64,000 bases of DNA from Austropuccinia psidii (lineage: Eukaryota; Basidiomycota; Pucciniomycetes; Pucciniales; Sphaerophragmiaceae). Under the pieces are notes generated by a model. That model saw nothing but the letters and a program-made list of their open reading frames with translations, was not told the origin of the DNA and ran no database searches. Of this stretch, positions 33,206 to 45,855 are shown piece after piece; the stretch's first letter is position 1; the number at the start of each line of letters is the position of its first letter. The DNA lies in contig JALGQZ010000015.1 in the NCBI GenBank assembly GCA_023105745.1, positions 22,425,499 through 22,489,498 on the forward strand, given 5' to 3'. Position numbers and translations under genes: made by a program.

Positions 33206-34690
33206 GTCAAGTTGGAAGCATTTTCAAATTTGATTGAATCAATTCAAGAGGCATTATGGCAAGACTCTCAATATAGAAGTATCCTTCAAGATTTTGTTAA
33301 AGGTAAATCTGTCCAAGATTATTCTCTTGATTCCTCTTCCCAACTTCTTCTGTTCAAAGATTGGGTGGTGGTCCCAAATGACCCCACAATTCAACTCAGC
33401 ATACTTCAAAAGATGCATGACTCTCCTCTAGCTGGTCAACCTGGCCAAGAGAAGACTCTCAAACTTGTCAAGCGGCATTTTCACTGGCCTGGCATGACTC
33501 AATTTATCAAGGATTATGTATCATCCTGTCAACAGTGTTCCAGAAACAAAAATATCCACCACAAGAAGCTTGGACTCCTCAAACCTCTTCCAATTCCAGA
33601 TGGTCCTTGGATTTGTCTTTCAATGGATTACATCACTCAATTGCCACTGTCCAATTCCTTTGACTCAATCCTTGTCATAGTGGATATATTCTCAAAAATG
33701 GCAATTTTCATTTGAACAATGTCTTCAATAACTTCATTAGATTTGGCCCATTTATTCATCAAAAATATTTTCTCAAAGCATGGCCTTCCTTCAAGCATTG
33801 TTAGTGATAGAGGTTCTCTTTTTGTTTCTTCCTTTTGGAACAATCTTTGTCAGCAGCTCAAGATTTCAAGAGATCTGTCAACTGCTTACCATCCAGAAAT
33901 TGATGCACAGACAGAGAGGGTAAATCAGATACTAGAACAGGACCTTTGGACGTATGTCAGTTATCATCAATAGTATAGGAAAACCTGGCTCCCTCTGGCA
34001 CAATATGCCTATAATAACTCTGACCACTCTTCAACAAAACAATCACCATATTTCACTGTTTATGGAAGAGATCCACATTTTGACTCAGTTCAAATTACTC
34101 AAAATACCCCTGCTGGAAAGTTATAAACAAAAATCTAATCAGTACAGAAAGATGTCAAGAGAGAACTTGAAGTAGCCATAAACAGGTTCAAGAGGTATGC
34201 AGATAAAATTAGAGCAAGTCCACCTGTTTTCAATCCTGGTGACATGGTATGGCTTTCTTCCAAGAACATCAAATCAACTAGACCCACCAAAGAACTTCCT
34301 GAAAGATGGTTGGGTCCTTTTCCAATCTTGAATAAAGTCAGCAATAATGCCTACCATCTCAAGCTCCCATCTCAATGGTAGTCCATGCAGCCAGTCTTCC
34401 ATATTTTACTCTTACAACCAGTCAAGACATCAACAATCCCCAAATAGGCATCAAGAGCCTCCTCCTCCAATCATCATTGAAGAAGAAGAGGAATGGGAAG
34501 TCTCTCAAATACTGGACTCAAAGCTTAAGGGAGGAAAATTATGGTATTTGGTGGAATGAAAAGGTTTCAGTCAAGACTCAGAAAGATCCACTTGGGAACC
34601 AACTGAAAACCTCAAGAATTGTCCTGAACTGGTAAAGGATTTTCATTATTTATATCCTGAAAAGCCAGGACCCAATTCTTCAAGAGCTTA
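33206..34690 (+). pseudogene. Element C integrase and chromodomain
   Basis: The zinc module (33400-33540) has H, then Gln in place of the second His (GQP for GHP), then both Cys. The catalytic core keeps Asp (MDYITQL), Asp (IVSDRG) and Glu (QTERVNQ). Stops fall at 33713 (TGA), 33971 (TAG) and near 34124. After further frame changes the chromodomain block EEEWEVSQILDSK...WYLVE is at 34470-34559, ending TGA in place of Trp. No complete integrase. Confidence 0.82.
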
Positions 34691-35473
34691 ATCTTCTATG
34701 GTTCTTTGTGGGGAGAGGAATTACCAAAAGTAAGTCCCACTCCTGGTATACACCTTTAGGGGTATTCTACTCTTTTCTGTTGTAGGCATCACCTTGGCCA
34801 CTCTGTGAGCACTCTGAAAATTTTGGACACAGATCTTTGGCCTGGCTTTCAACATCAATTCCAAAATTATGGCCATTTTTCACTTGGGCAAATGGACCAT
34901 TCATTTTTCCATTTCACTTCCAAGTAATTCCTTCAATAAATACATTTTATTTTATGGCACTGGCAGGAGTGGTAATTACCAAAGGTAAGTTCCTCTCCTA
35001 GCGTGCACTTCCCTGTCGGGTCTACAATCTGTCGAAACATCACATTGGCCACTTTGTGAGCACCTGGCATCAAATTTCTCTTTCCAGGTCCTTGGCCAAT
35101 TTCAAAATCAGTTATCAACCTCTGTGATGAAGATTGGAACCTCCTCAAGATTCATTTCTCTTTTATTTTTTATTTTTTGTTCTTTTCTTGCTTTCATTTT
35201 CATTCTTTTATTTTCATTTTAAATTTTCTCTTATCATGTCAATTTTCATGTCTAGATTATCATTCATTTCATTCATCATCAAATCTTGAAGCCAATGTCA
35301 AAAGAAGATCAAGCAAGTCCGACGTCATATGCCAGCATTTTAATACCAGTATCAAATATATTTCTCTTAAAAGAACTCTTCATTATTCCTCTCTCAAAAC
35401 TCTTTCCAATAGCCTCAACAGGCTTCACCTTGTATTGGTGCTCAGGAGCTCACCATTTCAAGGTGGGGGGTAC
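34691..35473 (+). repeat. Element C 3' untranslated region with duplicated block
   Basis: Holds the same two-unit repeat as A and B, at about 34697-34810 (CCAAAAGTAAGTCC) and 34953-35065 (CCAAAGGTAAGTTCC), and the polypurine tract AAGGTGGGGGGTAC before the LTR. No gene; the frames at 35177-35752 read into the LTR. Confidence 0.72.
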
Positions 35474-36999
35474 TGTCACAACCATAGAAGTTTACCGTCT
35501 TGGACCTCAATATGGCATATCCATGCCATATCCAATATATGGCAAGTTGGCCATATCCATAATCTTTGGCAAAATTGGCAATTGTCATATCTTATTGCCT
35601 TAATGGTCATTTTATCATCTGGGGCCAACCAGGCCCCTTCACCATCATCAACCCATTCTAGGCTGTCTCTGTGCTTTTGGGCATCTTGGGTATATTCCAT
35701 ACAACAGGGAAAATACCGCCCAAAAGCCTGTATTTGGCTCTTTAAGCTTTAAATACGGTTTGCGCATTTGGCTGTATTTAGCCATTTAGGCCATATTTCT
35801 CATGCATTATGTAAAATATGCCCATAAGGCCATATCAGGTCTTTTGGGGCTTAAATGCCAGTTCTGTGCATTTTGTTCATTTTGCACATTATTTGCGCAC
35901 TTTGCACAAATACAGTTTTTAAGCTGTATTAGCTGTATTTTGCCAAAAACCCAAAGATGGTCAAATACCCCAAAATCCACTTTGTCACTTCTGAAGCTTC
36001 CAAAACCCAAATTTTGTTCATATCCTCCTGGAATCATTCCAAAAGACCTCTGCCCCATTTCAACCTTCAATAACCAAAAGTGCCATATATGGTGTTATAC
36101 ACCATTATGCATCTTTTTTCAGCAGCAATCCAATGGCAGCAATTTCAAATGGTTATTTAAGCTTTTCAAAAGGTCATCAAAGCACACATTCCAGAAGATT
36201 CATCAAGACCCAAGGGCAAGTGTCATAATCTCAAATACCAATGATGCCATCAAGCCATCAATGGTTATTCTTACTCACAGTATTCCTCCAAGGGAATACT
36301 GGCTGTGTATTTTCAAGGGATATTCAAGAGGCAGTTGTAAACAATGTTTCAAGGGTCAATGCTCCAAAAATCCACCTTGGAAACCCAATTCATTCAGTAC
36401 AGTCTTAATTAACCAAGACCTTTATTTTCAATCATAAATCATGGGGAAATCATTCAACACAGTTCATCTCCCAATCTGGAAAGGTATACACTCCATCAGA
36501 CACTCAATACAGCTTCCAGTATTCAATACAGGACCACTGCTAGACTGAAGGATTCAAGCTATGAACCTTTCATATAAAACAGCCTCATTTGACCCTTGGG
36601 GGTTTTTCCCGCAGTTAATAAATATATTTTGATTTTATTTTATCTTTATTTATCTTACCATTTTTGTTAAGTGAATACTGATATTATCAAGTCAGTCATT
36701 TAGCACCTTTTCTCTTTTCTTTCTTTGCCTGTCAATGGATATTTGGTGGTCATATCCTTACTAATTCCATTGTTCATTTTGGCAGGTTGAAACAGTGATC
36801 AAGGACTTACCTGGTTGCCTCTTTGGCCATTTGGATTCCCATTTCTCTTATTGCATCTCATCTTTGTACTTGCATTCTTCTTAGAGAAATTCAATTCTTT
36901 ATTTTTGTTTTCTTTATTTCTTTGGAGTATTCCAAGTGATTTCCCTGATTTCTGAGTGCCAGACCACTCTTGTTTTTCTGTCCAAGAGCCCCTGTAACA
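35474..36999 (+). repeat. Family I LTR, last of the array (L3)
   Basis: 1526 bp, TGTCACAACC start, GAGCCCCTGTAACA end. The sequence to its right diverges exactly there and matches R, which fixes the LTR end. The GC hairpin is weakened here (TTGGGGG, T5, CCCGCAG). Confidence 0.88.
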
Positions 37000-38217
37000 C
37001 CTTATTTTTCACCTCCCATCTGAAATCCAGAGGAAGATGCTTGAGCCCATCAAATGGGTATTAGTATTAAAGCTCTGACTCAGGGGTATCCAATGGTACT
37101 AGCCAAATTGAGCTAGCACCAGAACTGAACACGTTATGGCCACAATAAGGTCAAATTAGGGTGAATAAAACATTCACCTCTCATCTAACCTCTACAGTTT
37201 TGGTGTGAGATACCTAAAGTGGGGTCTGTTTGTAAAGCAAAAGATCAGGGCTATCTGATGGTGCCTTTCATTTCCACATATCTCCTCCAGAACAAAAGGT
37301 ATGGCGCAACAAAGCTCCATACAGATTTTAAGCCAATCACACATAGGTACAAAAGATCTTGTACATGGAATAACTTTGACATATTGAATGATAACCATAT
37401 AAAATGGGGTACCATTATGTAAAAATCATTCAGGGATACACAATGAGCCAACTTTGAGCTTCATATCTCAAAAAATGACAAAGATATGGCAGTTTTAAGG
37501 TCCATATCCCGCAGTTAAACCAATACAGCCTTATTGTGAGAAAATGTCCCATAACTATGATTATGAGGTTTCAAATGGATGAAAAAGATTGTTTATATGT
37601 CAATAACTCATAGTTTGGCCAATATTGGGGTCCTGTACAGGTTCTGTACAGCATTCTACGGGTAATTCATGTCAGAAGAGGACCATGTGGTCCCCAGATG
37701 AAATGTTTCACCCTGTATTGGTGAAAACTGCCCAGATTTGGGTTCAAAACCCCATCTGAGCCGAATACAGGCTATACAGGCATTTTGAAAACCACAAGCC
37801 AGTCCTTGGAAGTTAAAAATGATCACTTCCTCTATGTGGAAAGGTGTAGAAGACTTTTTCACCCGAGTTCAGGATAAAAAGGGGCCTTTTCTCCACCAGA
37901 AAAGGTTTCCTCATCCTTCTGTTCAATTCCTACATAGTAAGACTTTCAAAAACAGTTATAATCTTGGAAAATAATCAAGTTATACTTCAAACTTTAGTAT
38001 TTTAGCTCTTATCATAGTAACCCAACTGGTAAGACTGTACCCAGGGCTTTCAACAGCCCTCAACACCACTATTTTGAAATAGTAAAGTGCTTATTACTCT
38101 CTTTTAAACCTTTATTATCTATAATCCAACCACTTATCAATTCATTTTACCATGTCACAGTCATAGTTAAAGCTGTCAATAGCCTGATTAAACCTTCATA
38201 ATAGACTCAGCCTGACA
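37000..38217 (+). repeat. Repeat R, copy 1, left end missing
   Basis: Non-coding repeat matching 45156-45855 and the reverse strand of 47400-48571. It lacks the first 220 bases present in copy 2, because the family I array abuts it. It ends CTCAGCCTGACA, which is close to the reverse complement of the repeat start TGTCAGACTGTGAC. Full length is therefore about 1.44 kb, with short inverted ends, either a solo LTR or a non-autonomous element. It contains several CTGTACAG/AATACAG motifs. Confidence 0.7.
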
Positions 38218-39789
38218 TAAAAAAAGATACAAGATTAAAGAAAACCTCCATATATTATGCCAACTTTTAATGAAATATTGCAAAGACCCATCAGTATCCT
38301 CCAAGCTGGATGAAGTCTGGAAAAAAGCATAGGATGAAGGAAAGTTCCACCTCCTTGATGTAATACTTTATCATAGGACCAAACACACATGTGTTATGAC
38401 CTTCAAAGATATAACTCTGATAAACACTATACTACATGAATGCAATGATAGTGTTGTATCTGGTCATCTCCCAGAAGATAGGACAATGGAGAGGGTGAAA
38501 ACTGCTCTTTGTGGCCAAACTGGAAAAACAGAGTAGCAGATTATTTCCAGACTTGTGAAAAATGACAAAAGGCAAATAGAGCCGCAGGCAAAACATTTGG
38601 AATAATGATCCAAATACAAGAACCAAAATGCCCATGGTAAATAGTTCACATGGATTGGGTAACAGCCTTACCTTCATGAGGAGACAAGATTTTCAATGCC
38701 TTCCTAGTACTAGTTGAAAGATACAGAAAAACTCCAATTTTCTTACCATGTCATAAAGATGATGCAGCTATGGACACAGCCATAATGTTATGGAATAGAT
38801 CAAATAGTAATATAGGCTTATTAATAAATATGATAAGTGATATAAATCCAATATTCACTTCAGCATTATGGACAAATACTCATAACTGTTTTGGGATAGA
38901 GGTATAATTTTCAAAAGCTTACCACCCTCAAACAGATGGTTCAGCAGAAATAATAACTGAAACCTGAGAAGACATGATCAGAAGATTCCATTCTTACAGC
39001 CTGGACTTCAAAGAATCTGATAGTTTAACCCATGATTGGTGTACCTTAATACCAGCCCTTGAGCTGGCATATAAGACATCAATCCATTCTTCAACTGAAA
39101 AAAACAGAAATGCTAGAAAATGGTTGAAATCCAAGACTTCCTTATAATACTCTCAAAAAGGACCTGGTGGATATACATCCATCAGACAGCAGTTTTGAAA
39201 TTATGCTTGACAAAGAAAGACATCATGCCAACATGTGTATACAAGATTCTTTTGAATATTCAAACAAAAGGTGGGACAAAAGTGATAACCCACCTGCTTT
39301 TAAAAGAGGAGATTTGGTCTTAGTATCAGCTCTAAACTCTAATATCATTGAAGGCCCAAAGAAATTGAAAGATTCCTTTGCAGGACCCTTTATGATAAGA
39401 CCACTAGATGACCCTAATTCTGTGCAACAAGAACTCACAGGTGAATTAATGAATTAACACCAATATTTCCCTGTAACTTTGATAAAAACTTACAACCAAA
39501 GTGATAAGGAATTATTTTCCCTGAGAAATAAGCACCACTTCAAATTCTCCCTGTAGAAGATGGTGAAGAAAAGAAAATTGTAAGAGTCCTTAAAGAAAGG
39601 AGGACAAGAAACAAAAAGAAAGGGAATACCTTGTGAGGTATAGAAACAAAATTCAAGAAAAAGAATGGCTACTTGAGGAAGATATAACTAATTCTGATAA
39701 GCTATTAAGAATGTTCAGACATGAAATAAGACCTAAGGAATAGAAAATTTAAGCATTATTGAGCTAGAAGACTGATAAATTCTAATGAA
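38218..39789 (+). pseudogene. Element G: family II integrase remnant
   Basis: From about 38249 the sequence matches the integrase of D and E (CCATATATTATGCCAAC...), through the zinc module, the core and the C-terminal domain (39167-39457: DSFAGPFMIRPLDDPN) to a tail ending TAG near 39742. Stops and frame changes are frequent. It lacks gag, protease, RT and RNase H here. The hairpin region after pol is cut at 39789 by copia H. Confidence 0.82.
39785..39789. other. Target-site duplication of H, left copy (ATGAA)
   Basis: ATGAA precedes the H LTR start TGTTAGATT. The same five bases follow the right LTR at 44440-44444, and removing H joins G to its GAAGAGGTGGGACA continuation as in D and E. Confidence 0.93.
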
Positions 39790-40118
39790 TGTTAGATTTC
39801 CGCAGCTCTTCCCCTGACTGAAACCTAATCTAAGTATAGGTTAGGGTCTGGTCAATGTCTCCCTCCTATTTATTATCTCCCGCTCCCTTCCTCTTATGGC
39901 GTCCGACCATCCCTTTCTAGTTTTCTCCTCTTCCCCATCACATAAAAAAAACTCCCACTTTTCCTTTGAAACTTTTTTTTCTTTTTGTTTCATATCTCTC
40001 TCTACTCACGATTCTGCTGTTTTGTACTATAATCTCATGAGACCATCACCTTTGCATCTGCTTTTTATCACTTCTCATTCATTGTTTGTCCTTAGTTTTC
40101 AATTTCTAAACCTGAATA
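39790..40118 (+). repeat. 5' LTR of H
   Basis: 329 bp, TGTTAGATTTCC start and CCTGAATA end (TG...TA, not the usual CA). The end is set by the target duplication on the right copy. Confidence 0.85.
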
Positions 40119-40140
40119 GATTTACAGTATCAATCAAGGC

Positions 40141-40943
40141 ATGAACAATTCGGATCCAATAAACGAACTTAGGAAAAGCATCCCAACACTATCTGAGGAA
40201 AACTACCCAGAATGGAGGCTTCGTATATAAATATACCTAAGATAGAAGAAGCTGTTGTCATACTGCAACAAGCCAATCACTTCAGCATTGGATGCCGCAA
40301 AGCGGACTAAGGCAGAAAGCGATGAACTGGATGCAAGCAATGAGGCCTGTGCCCTAATAACAAGCACACTAGACTACCAAACATTCTCTGAACTCGTAAA
40401 TGAGGTAACTTCTCAAAATAGTCACAAACTCTGGAAGAGAATAAACGAATGGTTTGCTTCCTCCTCTTTCAATAGTAAAGCCAGAGTATGGAGTTGGTTT
40501 CTCAAAGTCACATATCAGAATGACCTTAGAACATTCATCTCATAATGCCATCAATTTCTCAACAAAATCCCCTCAGTAGGACTGGAGGTTGGAGACATAA
40601 TCTTAGCATTCACCATCCTCACTAAACTTCCTGAAGAATTCCAACCCCTAATTGAGAAAAGCACTCTAAATTCCAAACAACAAGGAAAACCCAACAACGT
40701 ACTAAAAACACCCCATGAAAAGGCTTTAAAAGGGGAAGCACTATCAAGTGAGTCATCTAAGGCTGTAGCTCTCAATTGCAAAACATTTCCATCAAAAACT
40801 GTTCACTACTGTGCAAATGGTAAGCACAACCCACTAGTAAAAAGCCACGGAACCAAAAAATGTTGGCAACTGCACCCAGAACACAGGTCAGAGATAAGGA
40901 AAAAAGAAGCTCAATCAAACTTTACCTTTCTCGAGCTCTCCTA
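40141..40943 (+). pseudogene. H gag
   Basis: ATG at 40141 (MNNSDPINEL). One frame covers the whole gag-like region with stops at 40228, 40243 and 40543. The first part has the YPEWRLRI pattern of copia gag; KLWKRINEWF and LPEEFQPLIEK mark the capsid-like part. A Cys/His segment near 40804 (HYCANGKHNP...KKCWQLHPEHR) is the nucleocapsid knuckle. The product would form particles; here it is truncated. Confidence 0.8.
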
Positions 40944-41238
40944 ACCCAAAAGGGAAACTAACCGACCACTGCTTCTCTAGTCCTGGATACAGGAGCATCA
41001 AATCATATGTTCAACGACAAACGCTTTTTCTCATCAATCTCACCATGCTCTACAAAAATCTCAACTGGATGCAATAGTTCATCCCTAAAAGCAGAAGGCA
41101 TTGGAACTGCCAGAATCATCAACAGGCAAGGAAAAACCTGGAATCTGCATAACAGCCTATATGTACCAGCGCTAACTATTAATCTACTCTCCCCAACTCA
41201 CCTCGCCTCCTCAGAAACCAGAATCAACAAGTAGAAAG
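40944..41238 (+). pseudogene. H protease
   Basis: LDTGASNHMF with the catalytic Asp at 40986 lies in a different frame from gag and from integrase, followed by NLHNSLYVPALTINLLSP, the copia protease end. Two frame changes flank it. Confidence 0.8.
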
Positions 41239-42615
41239 AGCATTACAAGGTCTACCTAGATAGGGAGATCAAGCCACTTTATATGTCCCATAACTCACTC
41301 AGTACTGGAAACAAAAATACAACTACCAAAAGATCTATGTTATCACACCAAACACCATAGTCAACCATGGCATGATCAACTGGGGCACATGAACAATTCC
41401 AGGATCACAAAGCTAGTTAACAGCCAAAAAGGAAAGCAAACCTGTGATATATGTCTTCAAGGAAAAATAACTGCCTTGCCTTTCTCCTCAAAATTTGTAC
41501 CTGCAACCTCCAATCTAGAAAACATCCATCTCGACCTGTGTGGACCCATATCCACACCAAACCTATCTGGATATCAATACTTCATGATTATTATTGATCA
41601 ATTCAGCAAGTTCATCTCAGTCAAACTGCTGAAACACAAAAACGAAACATTGACCCACTTCAAAGAATTCAAAAATGCTGCCAAAAACTTTCACTCAAAG
41701 AAAATCAAGAGAAGCATCTCAGATGGAGGAGGTGAGTTCAAGAACAACTATTTTGAGCAATTATGCTCCAAAAGCGGGATTAAACGTTGTTTGAGTCCAG
41801 CTTACACCCCGCAACACAATGGTATCTCCAAGAGAGGAAACCGCTCCATTATTGAAAAAGCTAGATGCCTGCTGATCTAATTCTCTCTTCCAATGAAATT
41901 TTGCAGTGAAGCCATAGCAACGACCGCTTTCCTATGCAACCTAATCCCAAAAAAAGAGAACAACACAAGGTCGTTTGAAAACTGGTACCACCAAAAACCT
42001 CCCCTGAAACACTTAAAACCTTTCAGATGCAAATCCCGGATCCAAATTTCACCACAATTATGTACTCAGAAGTTTTCCCCTGTCTCAGGGGAAGGAGTAC
42101 TTCTAGGCTATGAAAACAATGGATCCAGTTATAGAATACTCAAAAGTTGGGAACAAGCAGTGGTAATAAGCAGGCACGTGGTTTTTGACAAAATAACTTT
42201 CCATTCAATTTCCTCTCCAAAAACCATTTCAACCAGCCCTGATCTCAGATCTCTTTTTCTGTACTCCAACAGAAGCCCAAGAGAGTCAACAGACACAACC
42301 CTTCCCGAACCAATCTCTGAACAGTTGGAACTACCGACCAAAGAGGAAGAAGAGCAAGAGTCCTTATCAGAAGCTCCAGAATTTCAACCCAGCAGAATCA
42401 AAGTCATTGACCAAAGGCATCCCACTCTGATCAGTAGTGATATCAACCCAGCAAACATCCTCTCATTTCATAGAAGACCAAGAACCAACCTCACTCAAAC
42501 CATGGTAGATGAAGTCCCAAATTTCTACAACAAAGCCCTGTCTGGACTGAACAAGGAGAAGTGGGACAAAGAAATTAAGACCGAGCTCAGGAACATGGAG
42601 AAACTGAAGGTATAG
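41239..42615 (+). pseudogene. H integrase
   Basis: Pre-integrase segment with CDICLQGKI (Cys pair), core with Asp in HLDLCGPI, Asp in SDGGGEF and Glu expected in a GISERGNR block, which reads ISKRGNR, so Glu is Lys here (about 41825-41840). A TAA at 41878 splits the core. The second part (41893-42615) contains the conserved KHLKPFRC, LLGYENN and SRHVVFDK blocks of copia and an acidic linker to RT, ending in a TAG at 42613. Confidence 0.82.
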
Positions 42616-44092
42616 ACTCCCCGCTCTTGAACTACTGAGGAAAAACCAATCACCTGCACTTGGACATTCAAGATAAAAAAGGATGCTACAGGGAACCCTG
42701 TTGAATACAAGGCCTGTCTCTGTGCACAAGGCTTTTGACAAATGCCGGGGATTGACTGCCAACACACATTCTCTCCAACTGGCCGACTAAGCTCTCTCTG
42801 AACCCTCATCTCTTTCTCTGCTTCCAATCATTATCAGTTCCACCAGATTGACATCAAAAGTGTGTTTCTGAATGCCCCACTTGAAGATGATGTGGCAATA
42901 GAAGTCCCACAGGGCATAACTCTCAATACGAACTCCCTAGTTCTCCAACTAAATAAAGCTCTCTATGGGCTAAGACAATCTCCCCTGGCTTGGCATAACC
43001 ATCTCTATAAATGGCTGATAGGCCTTAATTTTACCCAATACATCTCTGACCCCTGTGTTTTCTGGAAACCAGCTCCAGGTCCCATCTGGATTTACATTCA
43101 TGTATACAACCTTGCTTTATTCAGTCCAAATCTTGACAGATTCCAGAAACTCATATAAAAGCACTTTGAAATGAAGGATCTCGGGGAAGCCAACTTGCTT
43201 CTCTTAATAACCATTCACCAGCTTCAAAACGGCTTCTCCCTGTCACAAACCCACTAATTCAATGAACTGGCTGAAACATTAAATATTGCTGAGCTCACTC
43301 CATCAAACACTCCACTGAAACCTTGCCTTCAACTTCTACCTGCCTCTAGTGCAGAAATCAAAGAATTCGAGAATACCAGAATAAACTATTGAAGCACTGT
43401 AGGCTCTTCAAGCTACATCAGTTCTAACAAAAGGCCAAATATCACATTTTCAGTGAGCCACCCCTCCCAATTCCCAGAGAATCCCTGGATTCTTCATTGG
43501 AAAGCCTTTTTTCAAGTCTTACGATACTTGTTTCATACAAGGCATTTCTCCCTGCATTACCACCATCAAGAAAACAATCAGATAATCAGCTATGCTGATG
43601 CAAATTGGGGAAACAACCAAGTCAACCGACAATCAGCCTCTGGTTATGTGGTGAGAAGAAATCACCACCTCATCTAATGGCGCTCCAAGAGACAAAGCAC
43701 TGGCTCCCACTCAACCATGGAAGCCGAGTACAAGGCCCTATCTGACATCACAAAAGAAACCATGTGGTTACTCAACCTCTGTAAGGAAATCAATCTCCTT
43801 CTATCTGACAAACCCATTATCCTGAATGACAACAAAGGGGCTATTGACCTGGCTCTCTGTGAAGCAAACCACAACAGTTTCAAGACCAAACACATGGACA
43901 TCAAACTCCACTATATCCGAGAACTCTTGCAAGACAAAAAAATAAAACTTCAACATGTCTCAACACAGAACATGATTGCAAATTTTCTAACTAAAGCAGT
44001 AGGTAAGACTTCCCTAAAGAACTCCCGCATTTCACTCAACCTCATGCCTAACTCAGCGTGCTCTCTCCCTGATAGTACATTGCAAGGGGTAG
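42616..44092 (+). pseudogene. H reverse transcriptase and RNase H
   Basis: RT blocks QIDIKSVFLNAPLEDD and NKALYGLRQSPLAWH are readable in the same frame as integrase. The catalytic pair is destroyed: the motif reads HVYN at 43099-43110 where copia J has HVDD. Further stops occur at 42736, 43156 and 43255. RNase H (43453-44090) keeps SYADANWG, STMEAEYKALS and the NDNKGAIDLA block and is nearly intact apart from a TAA at 43675. Confidence 0.84.
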
Positions 44093-44439
44093 TGTTAGAT
44101 TTCCACAGCTCTTCCCCCGACTGAAACCTAATCTAATTATATGTTAGGGTCTGGTCCACGTCTCCCTCCTATTTATTATCTCCCGCTCCCTTCCTCCTAC
44201 GGCATCCGACCATCCCTTTCTAGTTTGCTCCTCTTCCCTGTCACATAAAAAAAACACTCCCACTTTTCCTTCAACATTTTTTTTCTTTTTTTTTTGTATC
44301 TCTCTCTATTCAAACGTCTTCTGTTTCATACTATGGTATTGTGAGCCCACTAACACCATAAGACCATCACCTTTGCATCTGCTGTTTATTACTTCTCATT
44401 CATTGTTTTTCCTTAGTTTGAAATTTTCAAACCTCAATA
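44093..44439 (+). repeat. 3' LTR of H
   Basis: 347 bp, preceded by the polypurine tract GCAAGGGGTAG, with TGTTAGATTTCC start and CCTCAATA end. Confidence 0.88.
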
Positions 44440-44935
44440 ATGAAGAGGTGGGACAATGGATGATATTCTAATTAGCTATATCAGATTGTGGTACAATACT
44501 TTTTGGGTGGTAGGGAATGTGAGCCTTTGAGATATGACTACATATCCAAAAAGGCCACAAAATAACTTTACAATAGTAAGAATTAAAAATACTATATTAA
44601 AATAAGTAGAAATGTCATAAATACACATAAATTCTTCATTAACTCACAATCTAATGAATAAACATGTGAAACAAGCTTGAAAACAGCTTCCCCATGGTAA
44701 AATACACATATAAAACTTTTATGTCATATCTGTAAAAATAATACTTACTGTTTAATAAGTAAAAATCCAATAAAAAGGCATAAATTCTTGTTTATCTCAG
44801 AAACCAATGGAGCAAAATGGGAAATTAATTGCACCATTTCATTCCCCATTCAATATAAACATTTTTTTTCCACTCCTTAAATTCAATACCTAAGTAAATA
44901 ACCTGAATATATGCACTTTTATGATCAGCACATAT
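44440..44935 (+). repeat. G continuation and start of its LTR
   Basis: After H the family II sequence resumes (GAAGAGGTGGGACA, purine tract, then LTR start TGTGAGCC at about 44518). About 420 bases of LTR follow, matching D and E, until copy 2 of R begins at 44936. The rest of this LTR is not seen to the right. Confidence 0.8.
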
Positions 44936-45855
44936 TGTCAGACTGTGACTGAAAACCTGAGTGCAAGCATGACAGCAAAATACCATAAACCAATGGTAAA
45001 GCTAAGATACCACCAAAACATGGAGCTTGGACAAACCAGGTCAAAAGGTATCAACACAAATAGGAAACTAACCTTTTTCCAAATATACTAGTCCCATCAT
45101 TATAGGACAAAGAAGAACAAAGTTATTCCTGCTCAAAGTTGTTGCTGAGCATAAACCTTAATTTTCACCTCACATCTGAAATCCAGAGGAAGAGGCTTAA
45201 CCCCAGCAAATTGGTATTCAAATTGAATCTCTCAGTCAGGGCCAACAAATAGTACTAGCCAAATTTAGCTAACACCAAAATTACAAACATTATGGTCAAA
45301 ATAAGGTCAAATAAGGGTGAATAAAATATTCACCTCTCATGTAACTTCTACAGTTCAGGTGTGAGATACTTAAAGTGGGGCCATTTTGGAAAGATCACAA
45401 TCAGTGCTATCTGATTGTTCCATTCATTTCCCCACATCCAATTTACAACAAAAGGTATTGAGCAAACAAGCTCCATACAGATATTGAGAAAATGGTATAT
45501 CTGAATAACAAAGTTGGACATGGCATAGGTTTGTCATATTTAATTTTACCCATCCCAAATGAGGTAACATTGTGTACATACCATCCAGGGTTACACAATT
45601 AACCACCTTTTATCTCAATATCTCAAAGCAGTTTTAAGGTTAAAGTCCCACAATTGGGCCAATAAACTTTTTCTGTGGGATAATATCCCATAATCATGAT
45701 TATGAAGTGTCAATAGAGAAATAAGCATTTTCATACTTCAATAACTCATAGCTCATTCAATACTGGCGTTCCATACAGGTTTTATACACCATTCTACATG
45801 TCATACAGGCCAGAAGAGGGCTGTGTGGTCCCCAGATGAAAGCTTGCAGGAATTT
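44936..45855 (+). repeat. Repeat R, copy 2, right end missing
   Basis: Starts TGTCAGACTGTGAC, inserted in the G LTR after CATAT, and follows R copy 1 from 45156 on. It is cut near 45855 (after CCCCAGATGAAAG). The reverse complement lies at 47640-48571, so 44936-48571 forms a large imperfect inverted repeat with a spacer of about 1.8 kb. Confidence 0.72.

Larger units (their letters stand above)
12364..36999 (+). mobile_element. Tandem family I array LTR-B-LTR-C-LTR, with F nested in C
   Basis: Three full-length LTRs (L1, L2, L3) separate two internal regions in the same orientation, so L2 is both the 3' LTR of B and the 5' LTR of C. The bases flanking the outer LTRs (AGGGG left, CCTTA right) do not match as a target duplication. 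This fits recombination between LTRs of separate copies better than a single insertion. Confidence 0.8.
39790..44439 (+). mobile_element. Element H: complete but decayed Ty1/copia element nested in G
   Basis: 4650 bp with LTRs at 39790-40118 and 44093-44439, a 5-bp target duplication and the copia order gag, protease, integrase, RT, RNase H. The LTRs differ at many positions, and pol has several stops and a lost RT active site, so it is old. Its composition is richer in C than the surrounding family II DNA. Confidence 0.92.

Noticed and set aside
12364..36999. The three family I LTRs as a CRISPR-like or satellite array
   Set aside because: The units are 1.5 kb LTRs separated by element bodies of 6-13 kb with gag and pol.
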